Below are positions 35,177 to 49,300 of a stretch of 64,000 nt of DNA, one piece after another. This stretch comes from Trissonchulus latispiculum. Its lineage: Eukaryota > Nematoda > Enoplea > Enoplida > Ironidae. Made by a program: the position numbers and the translations under genes. The first letter of the stretch is position 1. Every line of letters starts with the position of its first letter. Location: positions 1 to 64,000 of the forward strand of contig JASAND010028503.1 of NCBI GenBank assembly GCA_030248195.1, in the 5' to 3' direction. The notes below the pieces were generated by a model. The model saw only the letters and a list, made by a program, of their open reading frames with translations. It searched no databases and was not told the origin of the DNA.

Positions 35177-38100
35177 TAGTTTCATTAATCGTAGATAAAA
35201 TAATATTTGCACTGTATTATCTGAAGTAGTCTGTATACTTTAGCTTCATATAGCAATACAATATTATACTTAAATTCAATTGTTTTCAGAATTTAACTAA
35301 ACACGCCATTACTAAACAATTGACAGCCAAATTTGAATAGGATTCACTTGATGGTATTTACTTATATGATTAAGAGATTAAACAGCCTCCAATAAGAACA
35401 ACTCACAGACCAAACACGTCATTTTCTTGACTCAAAAGATAATTGTTACAAACCAATATTGAGATACCTTATGAAAATCATTTGACCTTCAATAACTCCA
35501 GCCCTATTTCCCCCTTGAATCTCTTCTTAATAGTAAACTTCGTTTTTGGAAACAGTAGTCAAACCCCTAAAGTGAGCACGTTTTCATGTCGACCCAACTT
35601 CACACACGGGTTCACACAAGCTATCATACACAAACTTTTACTTGCCTCTTCTGATTGCTTAATTATGCATGCCGGTACTGACAATTTAGCTGACAATATT
35701 ACAACCACATCACCCCATAAACTAAGTTGAACAAATCTCTAAAACTTCAATTTCTAATCTGGGAGTTTTAATTCCGTGTAAAGCAGTTTTAGTTTGTCAG
35801 TCCTATTCCTGCGTGACAGTCTTTCTATCAACTTTTCGTCCAAGATCGTGCTTACTAACGTTGAAACAATAGTCAATTTCCCCTTGGAATCATTCTTTCG
35901 GGATAAACTAGTAACCTACTGTACTTGATTGCACTGCCCGTTTTGTCCTGCCGTCGTGCATAGAAGTGTAAATCATCAACCAAAACACAAGCCGCCCCCA
36001 TGGTATACGCTGTCCAAACCTCAGAAGTCGGTTAAACCCTCTAGTTGTTTCCCAGTAGGTAAGAATATTTTTCACATATGGTTTCACACATAGTCTATTT
36101 TATGTTGTAATTCAATAAACCATATATCTCGACTCGATAGATTTCATCGTATAACAGTCTTCACTGTTATTGATTCAATTTCATACAGTTAAAAGTTTCG
36201 TATAATGCCGTAAGCACAAAAGCTATAACACTGTATCATACACAGTGACCCCCGGGTTAAAAATTTGACTTATCTGAATGGCAATATTAACACACAAAAC
36301 ATTGCTTAAGGTGCTGGTTTCGGATATTTCTGACTCGTATGACTTTAATAATCCCTGTGTTCTTTAACCTTCTGGGACCTGTCCCACATTTTTAGGCGAA
36401 AAGACAAGATAGTTTTGGTTTTTGGCCTTAGGCTCCCAGTAGGTAGACTAGACACGGGATTGGTTGTGATGGCTAGAAAGAGAACACGAAAATGAAAATT
36501 TTGCTTTTACAACCTTAAGCTATCTCCAGCGCTAAAGTCAGTATAAGCAAAAAACTGTTTTAGGGTCAAAAATGGCATTTTCGAGGAAATCAGTTTTTCC
36601 AAAATTACTACCATGTGTTAAGGACAAAGTTGGCTTATTTATACTCAACTGATACAGCGTCCAAATGCACAGTTTATGAATGTCTCAGTAGTGGAGAAAC
36701 GAGATTTCTAGGACCTCCCGGTACCGGAACCCTCCCTTAGCTTAGCGCCTTAGCTACTGATAAGTATTTGCTTACAACTTATTAGCTGTTTGCTGATAAG
36801 CTGTCACACCTAGCTGTTTGCTAACAATTTATTAGCTGGTGCATGCTAAGAATTTATTTACAGCCTTCTTTGCTGATAAGACTAAGGAATAAGATACCAT
36901 CTTTCTGCTTGATGTTTACTTTGTAAACATACTATAGCGTTAAAACACCTTTTATTATTTACTTTAGTTATAAGTTGGCTTTTTGACCAGTCAAAATGTC
37001 AAATATTTGAAAATTACTAAAATGAAAAATTAATATTTAAATGTTTGCTATAAACAAAAAAGGGTAAAAATTACTATTTAAACGTTGCTATGGACAATTT
37101 CGGCAATTTTCCGATGCCTCAGTCAGTCTAAATTGACTCTAGTAGTCTAAAGTCCAGATTCCTAAAACATTTTAATTTGGCATTATATTTACGCACAAAA
37201 CAAGTAAATTTAAAAAGTTTATTTTTAAAAACCTTTTCTTCGTCCTCTAAAGCTTCGGAATCTTGGGATCTATCAACCGGCGTCCATATCTCCGATATCT
37301 TGGACATATTCTAGGATCATCCCTAAGGATTCGTCCAAATCGGGTGATCCTCTTCCGGAATCATGACCAGTCTCATCAGGATGTTGCTTGAGTTAAAACA
37401 AAAATACATGGCAATAAAATGTTTCATATACTTATGATCTGAAGCAGGTTCACCATATGTTCCACTTTCACCACCACTAATATACGAGACTGAGTTGTTC
37501 ATAAACTTGTTATTCCCATACTTCCAGGACTTGGTAGTTGCAAAGGCAGCTAAGTTAACTCAAATTAACACACTCTATTCACTTTGACTTTCTAAGTTTT
37601 AAATTAATGCCAAAAAATTAAAAAGAATTCTTCAATATACTACCGTTTTTCCGATACGCCTGTCAAAAAATTTTGATCCCCATTGCTGGCTGACATTCCG
37701 AGGAAAATTTAGAAAAAATTTCACTTAATTTCCGTATTTCGGAATCTACAACGAAAAGTCAGTAATTTAGCTCAAAGAACTTCACTTAGATTCGGATTTT
37801 TGGAATCTGCAACGAAAAATCAAGAATTTTGCTCGAAGAACTTCACGTAGTTTCGGATTTTTGGGCCATCGGCCCAGGATGGTGGTGCCAATGAATCAAA
37901 GATTTAAAATCAGGCTTTTGGGCAAATACGACTTACCGGTTAAGGCATAGATCGCCTTATGCTGTGACGATATGTTGTGGGTTCTTTCTATGAATTTTGG
38001 TATTTCAAAAATTGGATATTTTTTAGAAGTTTGCACCCATACAAACAGCAGTTGTTCAAATTTCAATCCTTCAATCTTAATACCAGAGTCAGTGCCACGA

Positions 38101-38776
38101 CATGTGGTCGTAGTATGTTTGCGACCTCACATTCATACAAAGTTGGAATATCTATTACACAAAGTGTAGTATAGGCAGTAGCGGAAGACTTTACTACCTC
38201 TCTTCCAATTCCCTTTCATAAACTATTTTGTGATCTTTCCATGAAAGCCCTTAAAATTCCCCCAAAACCCCCTTAAAACGTCCAATATTGTTATTTGTTC
38301 ACTTACTGGAGTGTCTAGTATATGTACTCTTTTCTGGGATGCGAAAAAGTGTAACTGACAATGTGGCGCTATCTTTATGGTTAAGACTTTCGTGAAAACA
38401 TCAAAATTATTCAATCTCGTAATAACCGTAAAAATAACACAGCATGGAAAACATTTTATGCTTCGGAGATCGAGTACAGAAATTAACTGATATCAGTCCA
38501 TATTTCTCTCACTCCAGTGGCTTCTCCCATTCGTAATCATTAGTCACACCGCCTACAGTTGAGAGAACTTCTTGCTTGAGTTGAGAACTTCTTCGTGCGG
38601 CGGTTTTCCACTAAGTTGGCGCTCCAGTCTCTGAATTTGTTTGGTAGAATAAGCCGGTAGATTGAGAAAGGTTGTCTTTCTTTATTTCTTGTTTGAAAGC
38701 AATATTACATCTTTCTAAGTATGTGGCTTGCTTTAGAGTGTCCTCTGAAACCAAGCAATTGATCCTTAGTATTTGC
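35177..38776. other. No gene recognised
   Basis: AT-rich sequence without supportable exons. Repeated GCTGATAAG and TTATTAGCTG words occur at about 36750-36890, and near-duplicate TCGGATTTTTGG segments at about 37790-37865. Confidence 0.4.
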
Positions 38777-39151
38777 AAGAGTACATAATGATAAGAGTGT
38801 GACAGCAGGCAAACTCTGTTATCAGCTGCAGGTACATGCTCTGCACGCTAACGGCTGACCCACCCCCTTAAACGTGTACATAGTGACCTCCCCCACAAAC
38901 GTGCACCCAGTCAACCACCCCCCACAAATCAGACCCTAGTGGATTCGACCCCCCACAAATCAGACCCCAGTGAAATGACCCCCCCACACACATCAGACCC
39001 TAGTGAAATCCACTAATGTCTGATTTGTGGGGGGTGGTTGACTGGGGTCTGATTTGTGGGGGGTCACTAGGTACCGATTTGTGGGGGGGGGGGTGGTAGG
39101 GCGTTAGCGTGCAGAGCAAAGAATGAACAGGAAACTAAGCATTATGCTCTT
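38777..39151. mobile_element. Foldback element, AAGAGTACATAATA family
   Basis: It starts AAGAGTACATAATGATAAGA and ends with the inverse CATTATGCTCTT. The outer arms share TGCTCTGCACGCTAACG. The stem centre consists of CCCCCACAAATCAGACC-type units and their reverse complements, so the internal minisatellite differs from the copy at 76-472 while the ends are shared. Confidence 0.7.
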
Positions 39152-42100
39152 GCTCAACTAAGATGAAGTTGGCTTTTAGCATATCTTCTGGTTACAGTGA
39201 CAACGAAAGCAGTGTAAAGCTTCTGCCGAAACTAACAAACACGTTCTGCCACAAAACGTGTAGGTTTACTAAATTAAAAATCCTAACCCTTTTTGATTTC
39301 ACATCAGAGTATCATATGCTGATTGAAATCACAGTTTAGTTCTGGAGCTGACGCAGTTTGGATAGAGCAATGGAGAGCCTGTGCCTCATGGCCACTTTTA
39401 TCAGTTGCAGCATTTTGCAAAGACATCACGGTTTCGGATTTTTTTCGTAAACCAGAATAACAGCGAGTAGAATCGTGATAATTAGTTTCACATCCGACCA
39501 TAGCAGGACGTGTAAAACCTCTCACAAAATGTGTAATTAATAAGTGTCTATAATGCATGCTGTGGAATATGAAAAAGTCTCCAATTTGGCTGAAGTTATG
39601 CTATGTCCGTTTGTCCCTTCCATGGCAAATGAGCTCGTTTCGGAGGATGATTAATCAACAGCTGGATTTGAGCTAGCACGCGCTGCACTTGCCATAGTGT
39701 AACCCAGATCAATGGTTGCATCTGTTTCTGGAACCTTTCTTTTTGTTTTAAAAATATTTCTCTTCGTAAGCACACGGTAGTCGTTTGTCAACTGTCGAAT
39801 CTGTGGCTGGTCATTAGAAAACACCAAATCAGGCATGGCTAACTTGAGGCACACAAATAGGCCAACTTTAGTAGACGTATTCAAGACAAAGCTGTCATGC
39901 CCAGTGTCAGTTACGTTGCATTTTCTCCAAAGTCTAGATTGCGATATTTTTCAACTTGAGGGATCGCCAGTAAATTTATCGATCGGCCGACAGCTATCAG
40001 TAACACCAAAGCAATCACCGAGTCCAAAACTCCAGGAACCTAAAATAAATTTTATTTTAGGCTAACTAATTGTGCGTATACCCGCTCTACACTGCCAAAT
40101 ATGCTTGCAATTTGAGCTCTCTCAACTCTGCGTCATCGTCTGGAATCACATGAAATTGTATGGTTATCAAAGCTGTTCGTTAGCACTTGATAGTGCCGGT
40201 GCTAAATTTAAGTGAACGCAAAGAACACGTTGGATTTGGCTGTGATGAAGCTTTGAATAAATTGCTATCAGACTGTTACCGTAAATCTGTGAATTTTTCG
40301 AACTCGAACAAGGACAAAGGATTTACAGCATCCCTGTAGATGAACTGTCACCCTCAATCCTAACTGGCATTGCTGACAACGTATGTAAGGATCAAAAATT
40401 CGGATTCAATGTAAACATGCAACGCGGTTATGTGTTAAAGCATTGAAAACAAGAGATTACAGATATTTTGATCCTTCTTCTAACAGTTTCGTTCTTCAGA
40501 CCCCCTAGTAGTCTCGAACTATGACTATATACGCGAACTGAAAAATCTGGTTTCCTTAATTAGTTTTCCTGAGAACCTGTTCAAATTCTATCGAATGGTA
40601 TTTGTAATGCCGCTGAATGTGAATGTAATAGCATAACAAATAAACTTTTAGTAAAGAGGAGGCTTATCAGCTTTTGCCATCTTGCTACTACATTACGAAA
40701 AAGGAGGCTCTCAATAATGTGTCCCAGGACAGACTACCGATAGTTGTGTTTTGGCAGTGTTTGCTCTGGAGCTTAAACAAGCAGTTAATGTTTCCAGATT
40801 TATAACTGCTCCTGAGAACTTGCACTGGACCGGACCTGGAAACCAACAAATTCGCAAACGTAGTCAATTTGCAATGGAATTGTTTGTCATGGATAGGCAT
40901 TTTTATATATAGTCGCATACCTTTTCATGCGCGCAGTGTGACAAATTTTTTGTACTTCTCTCAAACAAACCTACGACTGTGGGCAAATGGAAAAATTAGT
41001 CCGGGTGGATGTGTTCATGTGTTTCGGAATTCATGATAACAGGTTTAGAGTTTACTCCAAAGTAGGCTTCATATTTTTGCATATTCGATTGTAAAGGCTC
41101 GAATGCTCTAGTAAGTCTGCAGACCCTGCGAAACCATCTCGATATTCTCTAATATGAGAATGAGGAGACACAAAATTTGAAAAGTCTAGCAAAAGTGAGT
41201 TAGTTTACACGATCAACTGTACAAACACATTGAATCAACTGTTCACAAATCGATCACTGGCAGCAGAGGGTTTGTTTCAGTTAATTGGAAATATGGGGAA
41301 GGAACACCTCCGCGCCGTATAGAAAGAAGGTGCAATAGTCACTGTAGGTGTCGAAGTTTTGTCCGGCAAGTTGCATTTTGGAATGCTCAATATTAACCAC
41401 ATTTTACGTGGCTACACAATTTTCAGAAACTGAGATGAGAAACTTGAAGTGTATGTAAAAGTCGGAGCTTGTGTTAGCGTGTAGGATGTGTTAATCATAG
41501 GATGGGGAACTAATTGCGAAGCAGCTGAAGTATCGGTGAGGTATAAAAATAGAATTGGCTGGGCCCAACTACCAATGGGAAATTAATAGAAAGATTCCCA
41601 TGTCAATTTTTCAAAGAAAAATTATTATATGCTCGAAAACTAAAGAGAATTTCTCTAGTCTAGAATTGTAGTTTTTACAGGATAAAAATGCTCCAAAAAA
41701 TAGCCATAACGACGTATTCTGTACGATACAATAGCAGCAACTAAACAACTTGTTCCGTGATAGATCTTAAACAGGTTTTTTTGATAACAGGTCGATATCA
41801 TTTGGTTGACTCATTTCCCATGTGGGTGTTTACAGTACTTTTATCTGTTACTGGTGGAACTATTTGCCCAGGTTAGTTCAGACAATGCAACCATACAAAA
41901 TTAGCAGTCAAAAATGATAACTTAAATTACAAAAAAGTGACAGTAATATACAACGATAAAGAAATAGTCCAAGAAACTAAAAACAGCGAAACAGTTCAGA
42001 AAACCAGACAAAATTTATATCAGTAGTTAACAAAGCAAAACAAAGCAAAAACAGCAAATAGAAAACCAAAAACAGCGAACGCTAAAATGGATTTTCAAAA

Positions 42101-43440
42101 TTATTGACAAATTATAAATATTTGAGACTGACTGTTCACAGTATTGTTCCGTAATCTTGAATTTGGTATCTCATAAGCAGTTTCTTGGTAGACAGGTTCA
42201 TAAATTTCATCATAAAAGTCGTCATAAAAATAAAAAGAGGTAAACCGTACTCAATGTCAAGGGTGTCTAGGGTTGGGTTTTCTGATATGTTCTAAAGATT
42301 CTAAAATTGTAACTCTTCTCTCGAAGGTAACTCCCGCATTTCCAAATCCCCCATTGAAGGAGGAAAGGAGTTTCCAGGCGAATATACTTTCCTAAACAAT
42401 ACAACAAACTGTTTACAAGCAAAAAGCTTTGCTCGATACTGGAAGATTAAATGAGTTCAGTTATATAACACTTCAAAATCTGTTAAAAATTATTATGAAC
42501 TGACCGATATATTAACCATAAAGCGAAGACAAAATTCAAAACTTCAATTAGACATTGGATATACCTTAGCAACAAACATTTCGGTCTTAAGCTTATACCA
42601 AAAATTACATTCTTCCATGAAAAATACTACTGTAGACAGTTGTTCATTTATGTTAAAATATCAGGGTAAACATTTGTGTCTTGTTTTTATTTTTCTCCAT
42701 CAAACGAAGGTAATGCATAGCAAATACTTTGAGGGGATAAATTTAATTATTTCAACCCAGTTTTTTATCTGCATAATTGAAAATTAAATTAAAAGTTTAA
42801 GTTAAAAGATGATTTCTCTAACTTTATTTCCGGTTTGAAAATTCCAGCGCAAAGCAAAATCACCGTAACATATTATCTGAAGAAGGCCTGAACTTATTTG
42901 AAGTTATGGATTGTACTAAAAAATGGACTGGACTGCCCATGGACTAAGACTGGTCCTGAGAAAAAACACTAAAATTCGCAAGTTAAAAAAAAACCATTAT
43001 TTTACATGAATTAAAACTGATTACATCGAAGTTACAACATCATGACACCGGTCTGGAGTTAAACTTTTTGATTTTTTCTTAAACTTCGAATTGAATTACC
43101 ACATTGAATCGAACTACTTGATAGGTCATGATGTACAATGCTAAACTACCATGGTCTATTTTTATCAGTCAAGAATTTTATTTGGTAACATCACATAACA
43201 TAATGAACTTCAGACCTTTGAGGATTTTTAAGTTAGAAAAGCAAATACTGAGTGGGCGCAAAGAATTTAAAAATTTTAAAGTCATAATTTGGTATCACTA
43301 AGTTAGTTGGTTTGGAATTTCTTAAAAACATAAGACAACCTGAAACACCCCTTTGAACTAACGTGGGTGGGGATAAAGATTAACTTGTGATAGAAAGGAA
43401 GTAGTAGTAGTAGACCTACACTGTTTAGGTATAAGATTCA
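39152..43440. other. Degenerate coding fragments, unassigned
   Basis: No intact gene. A 77-codon - strand frame at 39651-39884 has protein-like composition (YRVLTKRNIFKTKRKVPETD), and + strand fragments near 40205-40300 (HVGFGCDEALNKLLSDCY) look like eroded coding sequence. They may be remains of mobile elements, but I could not assign a family. Confidence 0.3.
41711..41867 (+). repeat. Dispersed direct repeat, copy 1
   Basis: About 155 bp are clearly related to 47566-47717, sharing GATAACAGGTCGATATCATT and TACTGGTGGAACTATTTG. Confidence 0.6.
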
Positions 43441-43446
43441 AAGTGC

Positions 43447-43612
43447 CTGTTCGCGCGCGAGTTAAAACAGTAGAGTTAGAAATTTTTAACTAGTTTAACC
43501 CTGCAAGAGAGTTAAATTGAACTGTTTAACTCTTTAACCCTGTGCACAAAAAGCATTGAGTGATTTTTAACTCTTTTAACCCGTTTAACTCGCTGCGCGA
43601 AAAGGCCCTAAG
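43447..43612. mobile_element. Short foldback MITE with GCGCGAGTTAAA ends
   Basis: CTGTTCGCGCGCGAGTTAAA at the left is matched by an inverted TTTAACTCGCTGCGCGAA at the right. The interior is built from GTTTAACTC/GAGTTAAAC variants. Confidence 0.55.
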
Positions 43613-43807
43613 ACAATTTTATTATCAATTCAGTTTAGAAGTTGACTTTCTTGTTGTAACACGCTAAGTTTGAGCAATCATCATCTTAGAATTTCTACAT
43701 ACCAAGACTTACAAGGTTAAGGTAAACTTTCTAAAGATTATTTGTGATTTATTGATTGTTGGTTCTTCTATTACCTGTAAGCGATTACCTTAGTGATGTT
43801 TCACTCA

Positions 43808-43925
43808 CTGAAAACTGAAACTGAAAGTATTTAGTGAATAGACCTAAAACTGAAACTGAAACTGAAATTATTTTAGGTGGCCACATGAAACTGAAACTGA
43901 AACTACTTTGAGTAATAATCTGAAA
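43808..43925 (+). repeat. CTGAAA hexanucleotide repeat
   Basis: Interrupted runs of CTGAAACTGAAA occur three times within about 120 bp. Confidence 0.7.
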
Positions 43926-45289
43926 CTAGAACTTAGTTAAAGTTTTCTCTGAAAACTTGACAATTTCAAGGTTTTAAGCCTTGATTCAGTTGTGTTAGCA
44001 GCAGCGGAAGCTGGCAAACATCATACCTTGCTCCACGTTAGCTTTGAAAACCTGAAAATGGGCTTTATCTTTAAGCACTGAAACTGAAAATTTCAACTGA
44101 AATTCAAGGTCAGAAAGATCAGAAAATGCTTTGAAACAAATTTAGTTCAAAGCTATAGTTGAAACAGGACAAGAAACTTGTTGTTGAATGATAACAAAAT
44201 GGCATATCTGTGTGACCTATTAAGGTGCTATCTATGGTACGATTTGCGGCTAGCATTGTTTACTTTCCAACAGCATTATCAGGAATTTCTAAAAGAAGCT
44301 CCTGTTGTTGTGATGTTCAAGCTATGAGCGGTTAGCAAAACGCACAAATTTTTATGGTTACTTAAGAGTACTGGAATTTGCAACTTTTGTGCAATTTTAT
44401 CAAAACATCTACTAGATTGGCGGTAAACGTATTGCTGTCTCCCAAATAACGTGGTTGAAAGCTCTCATAAAACTCTACTGTAGCATCTGGCTCAAAAGTT
44501 CTAGAGTTATTGTTTCAGCATCCGGTTATCGTCTTTACGCCAGTCACACGAAATGGTTAACACCCTATACACTGCCTGTAATTTGTAACCAATTTTCTAA
44601 ACGTTCAGAATTAATGAAGTTTTTTTGTACTACTGTGGAACTTTTTGTACTATATACCGATCTTGAACATTTCTTTCATCCTCTGATTTCCTGATTTCCA
44701 TCATTTGATTGATTAGAAAATTACCCCTTTAGTTACCTTTACGTGTTAACCAAAATTTCACAAAATCCGACCAGATTTCAACACCCAGAATTGATCAAAA
44801 AAGTCAAAGATGGAGTTACAGAAAAGAAGAACGCGTTTTTGAGGGATCATGGCCTTTGGCCTTAATTTTTCTTTAATGTTTCGGCCTTGAGCCATTTTTT
44901 CTTATTGAGACTATCTAACGGAACCCTCTCTCTTATTTTGCTTGATTCCCTGCTCCCCTTTCTTTTTCTACTTTTTTTATTAATTTTTATTCACTCTCTC
45001 TCTCTGTCTTATGGGACTTATTGGCCCATTCCCCTTTTCTTTTAAAATTTTGCAAATCATGCCACGGCCAAAAGGCCATACTTTTCCAGGGGCCTCATGC
45101 CCAGCATTTTGTGTTACTTTTTTGGGTTCTGTGTAGTATTAGAAATGCTGAGTGGGGACCCTCTCCTGAGTTGCGTTTGGAGGTCCCTTTACTACGACCT
45201 CAAGCTGCATTTGAGTTAATCTAGGAATTCTCGTCTCCACAGCCGACAATTAGGAAATGCCGGCAATATTGTTCAAGAAAGGCACTACC

Positions 45290-45696
45290 AGCAGTAGATA
45301 ATACAAGAGTGTGCCATTAAGCACACTCTATGTTATCAGAGCAAAACAATGCTCTGCGCGCTAAAGGTGCATTCATAGTCGCGAACGCAGAGAGACGCGC
45401 GTCGACGCCTCAGAGTGTAACATGCTTAACCGTTTAAACATAATTGTAGCGTATTCATGCTCACGAACGCATTCAGACGCTTACGTACGCGCGTCGACGC
45501 GCGTCTACGCTCATCTGCTTGCGTCTGGAACTATGAATGCACCTTAACGGCTGATCTCCAATCCGCAAGTTAGACCCATTACTTCAAAGAAATTTAAATG
45601 CTATCCTTGTGTTCTAAAGCTCGAAGCAGCACAGTCGCTAGCGAACAGAGCAAAGCTATTGCTCTGATAACATAGATTCTTATATTATGTACTCTT
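45290..45696. mobile_element. Foldback element, AAGAGTACATAATA family, with nested MITE
   Basis: The right end is the inverse of AAGAGTACATAATATAAGA. The left end has a related AAGAGTGTG at 45305 after a 15-bp extension. Flanks GGCACTACC and GGCACTACA fit a 9-bp duplication with one change. Arms share GCTCTGATAACATAG-like sequence. Another MITE occupies 45365-45544. Confidence 0.65.
45365..45544. mobile_element. Nested MITE with TAA duplication
   Basis: The ends AGGTGCATTCATAG and their inverse CTATGAATGCACCT are flanked by TAA on both sides. A 3-bp TAA/TWA duplication is characteristic of PIF/Harbinger-type elements. The interior is rich in CGCGCGTCGACGC palindromes. Confidence 0.75.
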
Positions 45697-45739
45697 GGCA
45701 CTACACATAAAAATAGACTCACTGTTTTATAATTGTTTT

Positions 45740-46338
45740 GGGTCTTATCTCGATTACCCCCCCCCAGTACTCAAAATCCTTAAAACTGGACCAAATGAGC
45801 TAAAATTTGGTGTGGGTATGTTTTCGACCACGCTGAGTTCAAATATCGCAAAATTTTTCGATTTCGCGAAATTCGATTTTTTTCGATTTCTAAGGGGGGA
45901 CCAAGGGAAACCGAAAACTTTTTGTCTTCGATTTTGCTGAACAGATGCATATAGGGGTTTTCGGGGTCGTAGAACACGAATCTGAAGTCCGTTTTTCGTT
46001 TCAGCTTTTCGTTAGCTCAGAATAAGCTTACATCTTAAGCTTAAATCTTTAGCTTATACTGAGCTAACAAAAATCTGAAACGAAAAACGGACTTTAGATT
46101 CGTGTTCTACGACCCCGAAAACCCCTGTATACATCTGTTCAGCAAAATTGAAGACAAAAAATTTTTCGGTTTCCCTTGGTCCCCCCTAGAAATCGAAAAA
46201 AATCGAATTTCGCGAAATCGAAAAATTTTGCGATATTTGAACTCAGCGTGGTCGAAAACATACCCACGCCAAATTTTAGCTCATTTGGTCAAGTTTTAAG
46301 GATTTTAAGTACTGGGGGGGGTAATCGAGATAAGACCC
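45740..46338. repeat. 599-bp near-perfect inverted repeat
   Basis: The arms of about 280-290 bp begin GGGTCTTATCTCGATTAC and end with its reverse complement. They converge on a short loop near 46030-46050 containing AAGCTTA words. Arms differ at few positions. It begins 44 bp after the preceding foldback element. ORFs on both strands are mirror images and not genes. Confidence 0.85.
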
Positions 46339-49300
46339 ATTGTTTTATTTTAGCCTTAGATCCACTTCTTAAAAATAGTGGGTTTCAAAAACTAGAACCA
46401 TTTTTGATAATTAAATATCAAGTTATTCCAAGGGGAATTACCGACTTCCCCGATATTTAAAACATGAAGCAGAGTTGGCCTTAGAAGAGTTTGTATTGTA
46501 AAAGTATTGTCTTTTGTAGTAATAATAGCCTAAACAATCATTACTCTTTCAAGGTTTGAAAAGTTAAGTTCTCAAACTTTTTAACTAGACCAAAATTTTC
46601 AAAGTTCTTAAAAAGTTAAAAATTGTAAGTAAAAAGATGGGAATCAAAAATGAATTATGAACTAAGAAAAATGTACACGCGCTAAATAGTTCGTAGTGAA
46701 GTAGTAGCTAAGGATTGATTAGGTTAATAGTCAGTAATATTAGGTGAGTATGATTGTGACTTGTGTGAATATGACCCCAAAATTTGTAAATGGGCTCCTC
46801 GGGTAAACCCCTCGTGGATAGTGAGATTCAGCCCCAGTTTCAAGTATTGTAAGTTTTGACCAAGATTTAAGTAATTGAGTGAGTGAATTAAGGGCAAACC
46901 ATGTAAATTCCGTCTGTCCGATGAGGGTGTTGGAAAATGCCAAGATTAGGAAAATTTTAGGCAGGAAAAGGCCAAATTGACTATCCGTTAGGCCTATATT
47001 CATGAATAGGTCAATATAGGGAATGTTACGTCAGTACTTGGATGTTGCGAAAATGTAGAATGCCGTAACAAAAAGTTTGTGATTCAACGCTGTGTGCTAG
47101 TGTAATTGGTACTAATTGGAAATCATAGTTAGGTTCATGGCCTAGGGTCTCGGGCTCGGGCACCCTGAATGAAACAGAGTCCTCCGTTGGATGCGACTAT
47201 CTGTCTTCTTAAAAACTTAAGTTCAAAGTGTAGGCTAGCGTAGTAGGTGAATGTTCCAGCAATGCAGGGCACTCCCGTTTTGTAGTAATAGAAACGTTCC
47301 GAGGGATGAGTAGGTTGGCTGAAAAGTAGACTCTATTACTTTCCATTTAGACTATTTACCATTTCGGATTTCACCTCAAAATTCACGGAATTTTTGATAT
47401 AAGCTCTAGAAATTGTATTCAATCTTAAATAGAATCCCTGAAAGTGTAACGTTGAGTATCTACTGTTAAATTGCGACCGCACAAGCTTTTCAACTGTTTT
47501 CATAAATCGAGCGCATCCAATTTAACCCTTTTAGTAGTAAAAAATTGGACAATTTTATAAAAACCACGTATTGTATAAGGTACAATTGCAGCAACGAAAG
47601 AATTTGTTCCGTGATAAATTTTAAACAGGTTCTTTGATAACAGGTCGATATCATTTTAGGGAGATTCATTTCCCATATAGGTGCTTACGGTACTTTTGTT
47701 ACTGGTGGAACTATTTGGCTGTTGCTGTTAGGGTGCTGAGCGTTCCAAAGATTCTCGAAAGCTAACTAATTAGGTAAGCCTACTCCGCCTATAGAGTTAG
47801 ACTTGATATCTTTAAGCAGGATCCCTGCAGGAAAAGATCCGGACTCGGAACCTATCAAACAACTACAGAAGAAATATAAAATGTATCACCTGTTACATAT
47901 ATTGCTCATACGTCAGGTTTCGTCCTATTTCAATCTTACCTTTAAGCTGTTAGAAAAGTTTTGTTGTTATCAGCATTTTTACAATTTTCACAGGAAACAG
48001 TAACTACCAAGGATGTTTGCTTAGTAAAGCTTATCTAGTCAAGTTTATGGCAAGCAAGTACAATGTAGCAAACTTCGTGGAAATTCGTTATCAGCGTTTA
48101 ATAGCTAAGGTCTAACACACAGCTTGAAGAAATTGTAGAATCAAAACAAATAAACCTAATACAAGCGAAATATACCAGATCCTGTTGGTCAGACAGTAGA
48201 TAATCTCTGACCGATGCATTCCCGGGATAAATGCTTTGACCAAAATAGTGTCGACAGCAGTGTAGCCTTCCAAGTTCGTACTGATTGTGCTGGTGTGTGA
48301 ATAATTAAAATTGATCTTGGTGACAAACCCTAAGTAGGTTGGTACATCTAAATTCGGTTTGGCTTACCCGCTTGGAAGACAATATCTAATCTGATCTAAT
48401 CTATGAGCATCTCTGTTCATTTTGCTTCACAATTATAAGGAGGAGCACTTTAATTTCTTGTTACGGTTGCATCCACACTGATAGAAGTCGATGTTAAGAA
48501 AGTGATGAAGAACCTAATTTCAAGGTGTCTTACCATGAAAGGATTTAGAATAGTTGAAAATTGTGAAGAATATCTTTGAATTGGAAAAATAAACTGGATT
48601 TGGTAATTTGGAATAATAACCTTATAAATACTAGTTTATTTCAGTCTACTTCTACTCGTCTGTTATGTTGATAGTAAATGCACGTAGTGTTACAAGCGGC
48701 AATGTCTTTCGTTGATTTTTCTTAGGCAACAGGCCAAAACTGATCTGAAAACGTTTAAATATTATGGGTTGCGTTTTGGCACTCCATTCAAGTTGAACGG
48801 ATGGGACTAGTATCAGTTCAATAGTGATTACAGTTTCTGACTAGGCGAGGTTTATGTAGTAGTTTAGTTTTTAATAATTGACAACTATTAATCAGGTTTT
48901 GAATGCAATGCCCCCTTCATGACCTTTTCTGTTCATTATATTATACCAGTTGCTGTTTTCTCTCCAACGCCATATGTCTGAAGAGATAACTGATAAAACA
49001 GCTACGTATTCACGGATCCACAAGGGATGCAAAGAAATCAATGAAATATCAAAGTCCAAAACGTCCTGCCCCCCCCCCGAATCAAAACGTTGCCGCCACA
49101 TCGTCTCGAGGCACCTGGAGCTTCCCGGACATCTGTACCGCGGTCCCTCCCTGTCTCCCAGTCAATAACTTTGTCCCCGACCTTCCCATTTTCTGAAATT
49201 TTGCAGCGCAGAAGGGACATGATCCACCTGACAAAGCGTCGTCTCAGAACCCGAAACCGGCAGTGGAAGAAAGGTCAAGATTGTTTTGGGTATTCACGTT

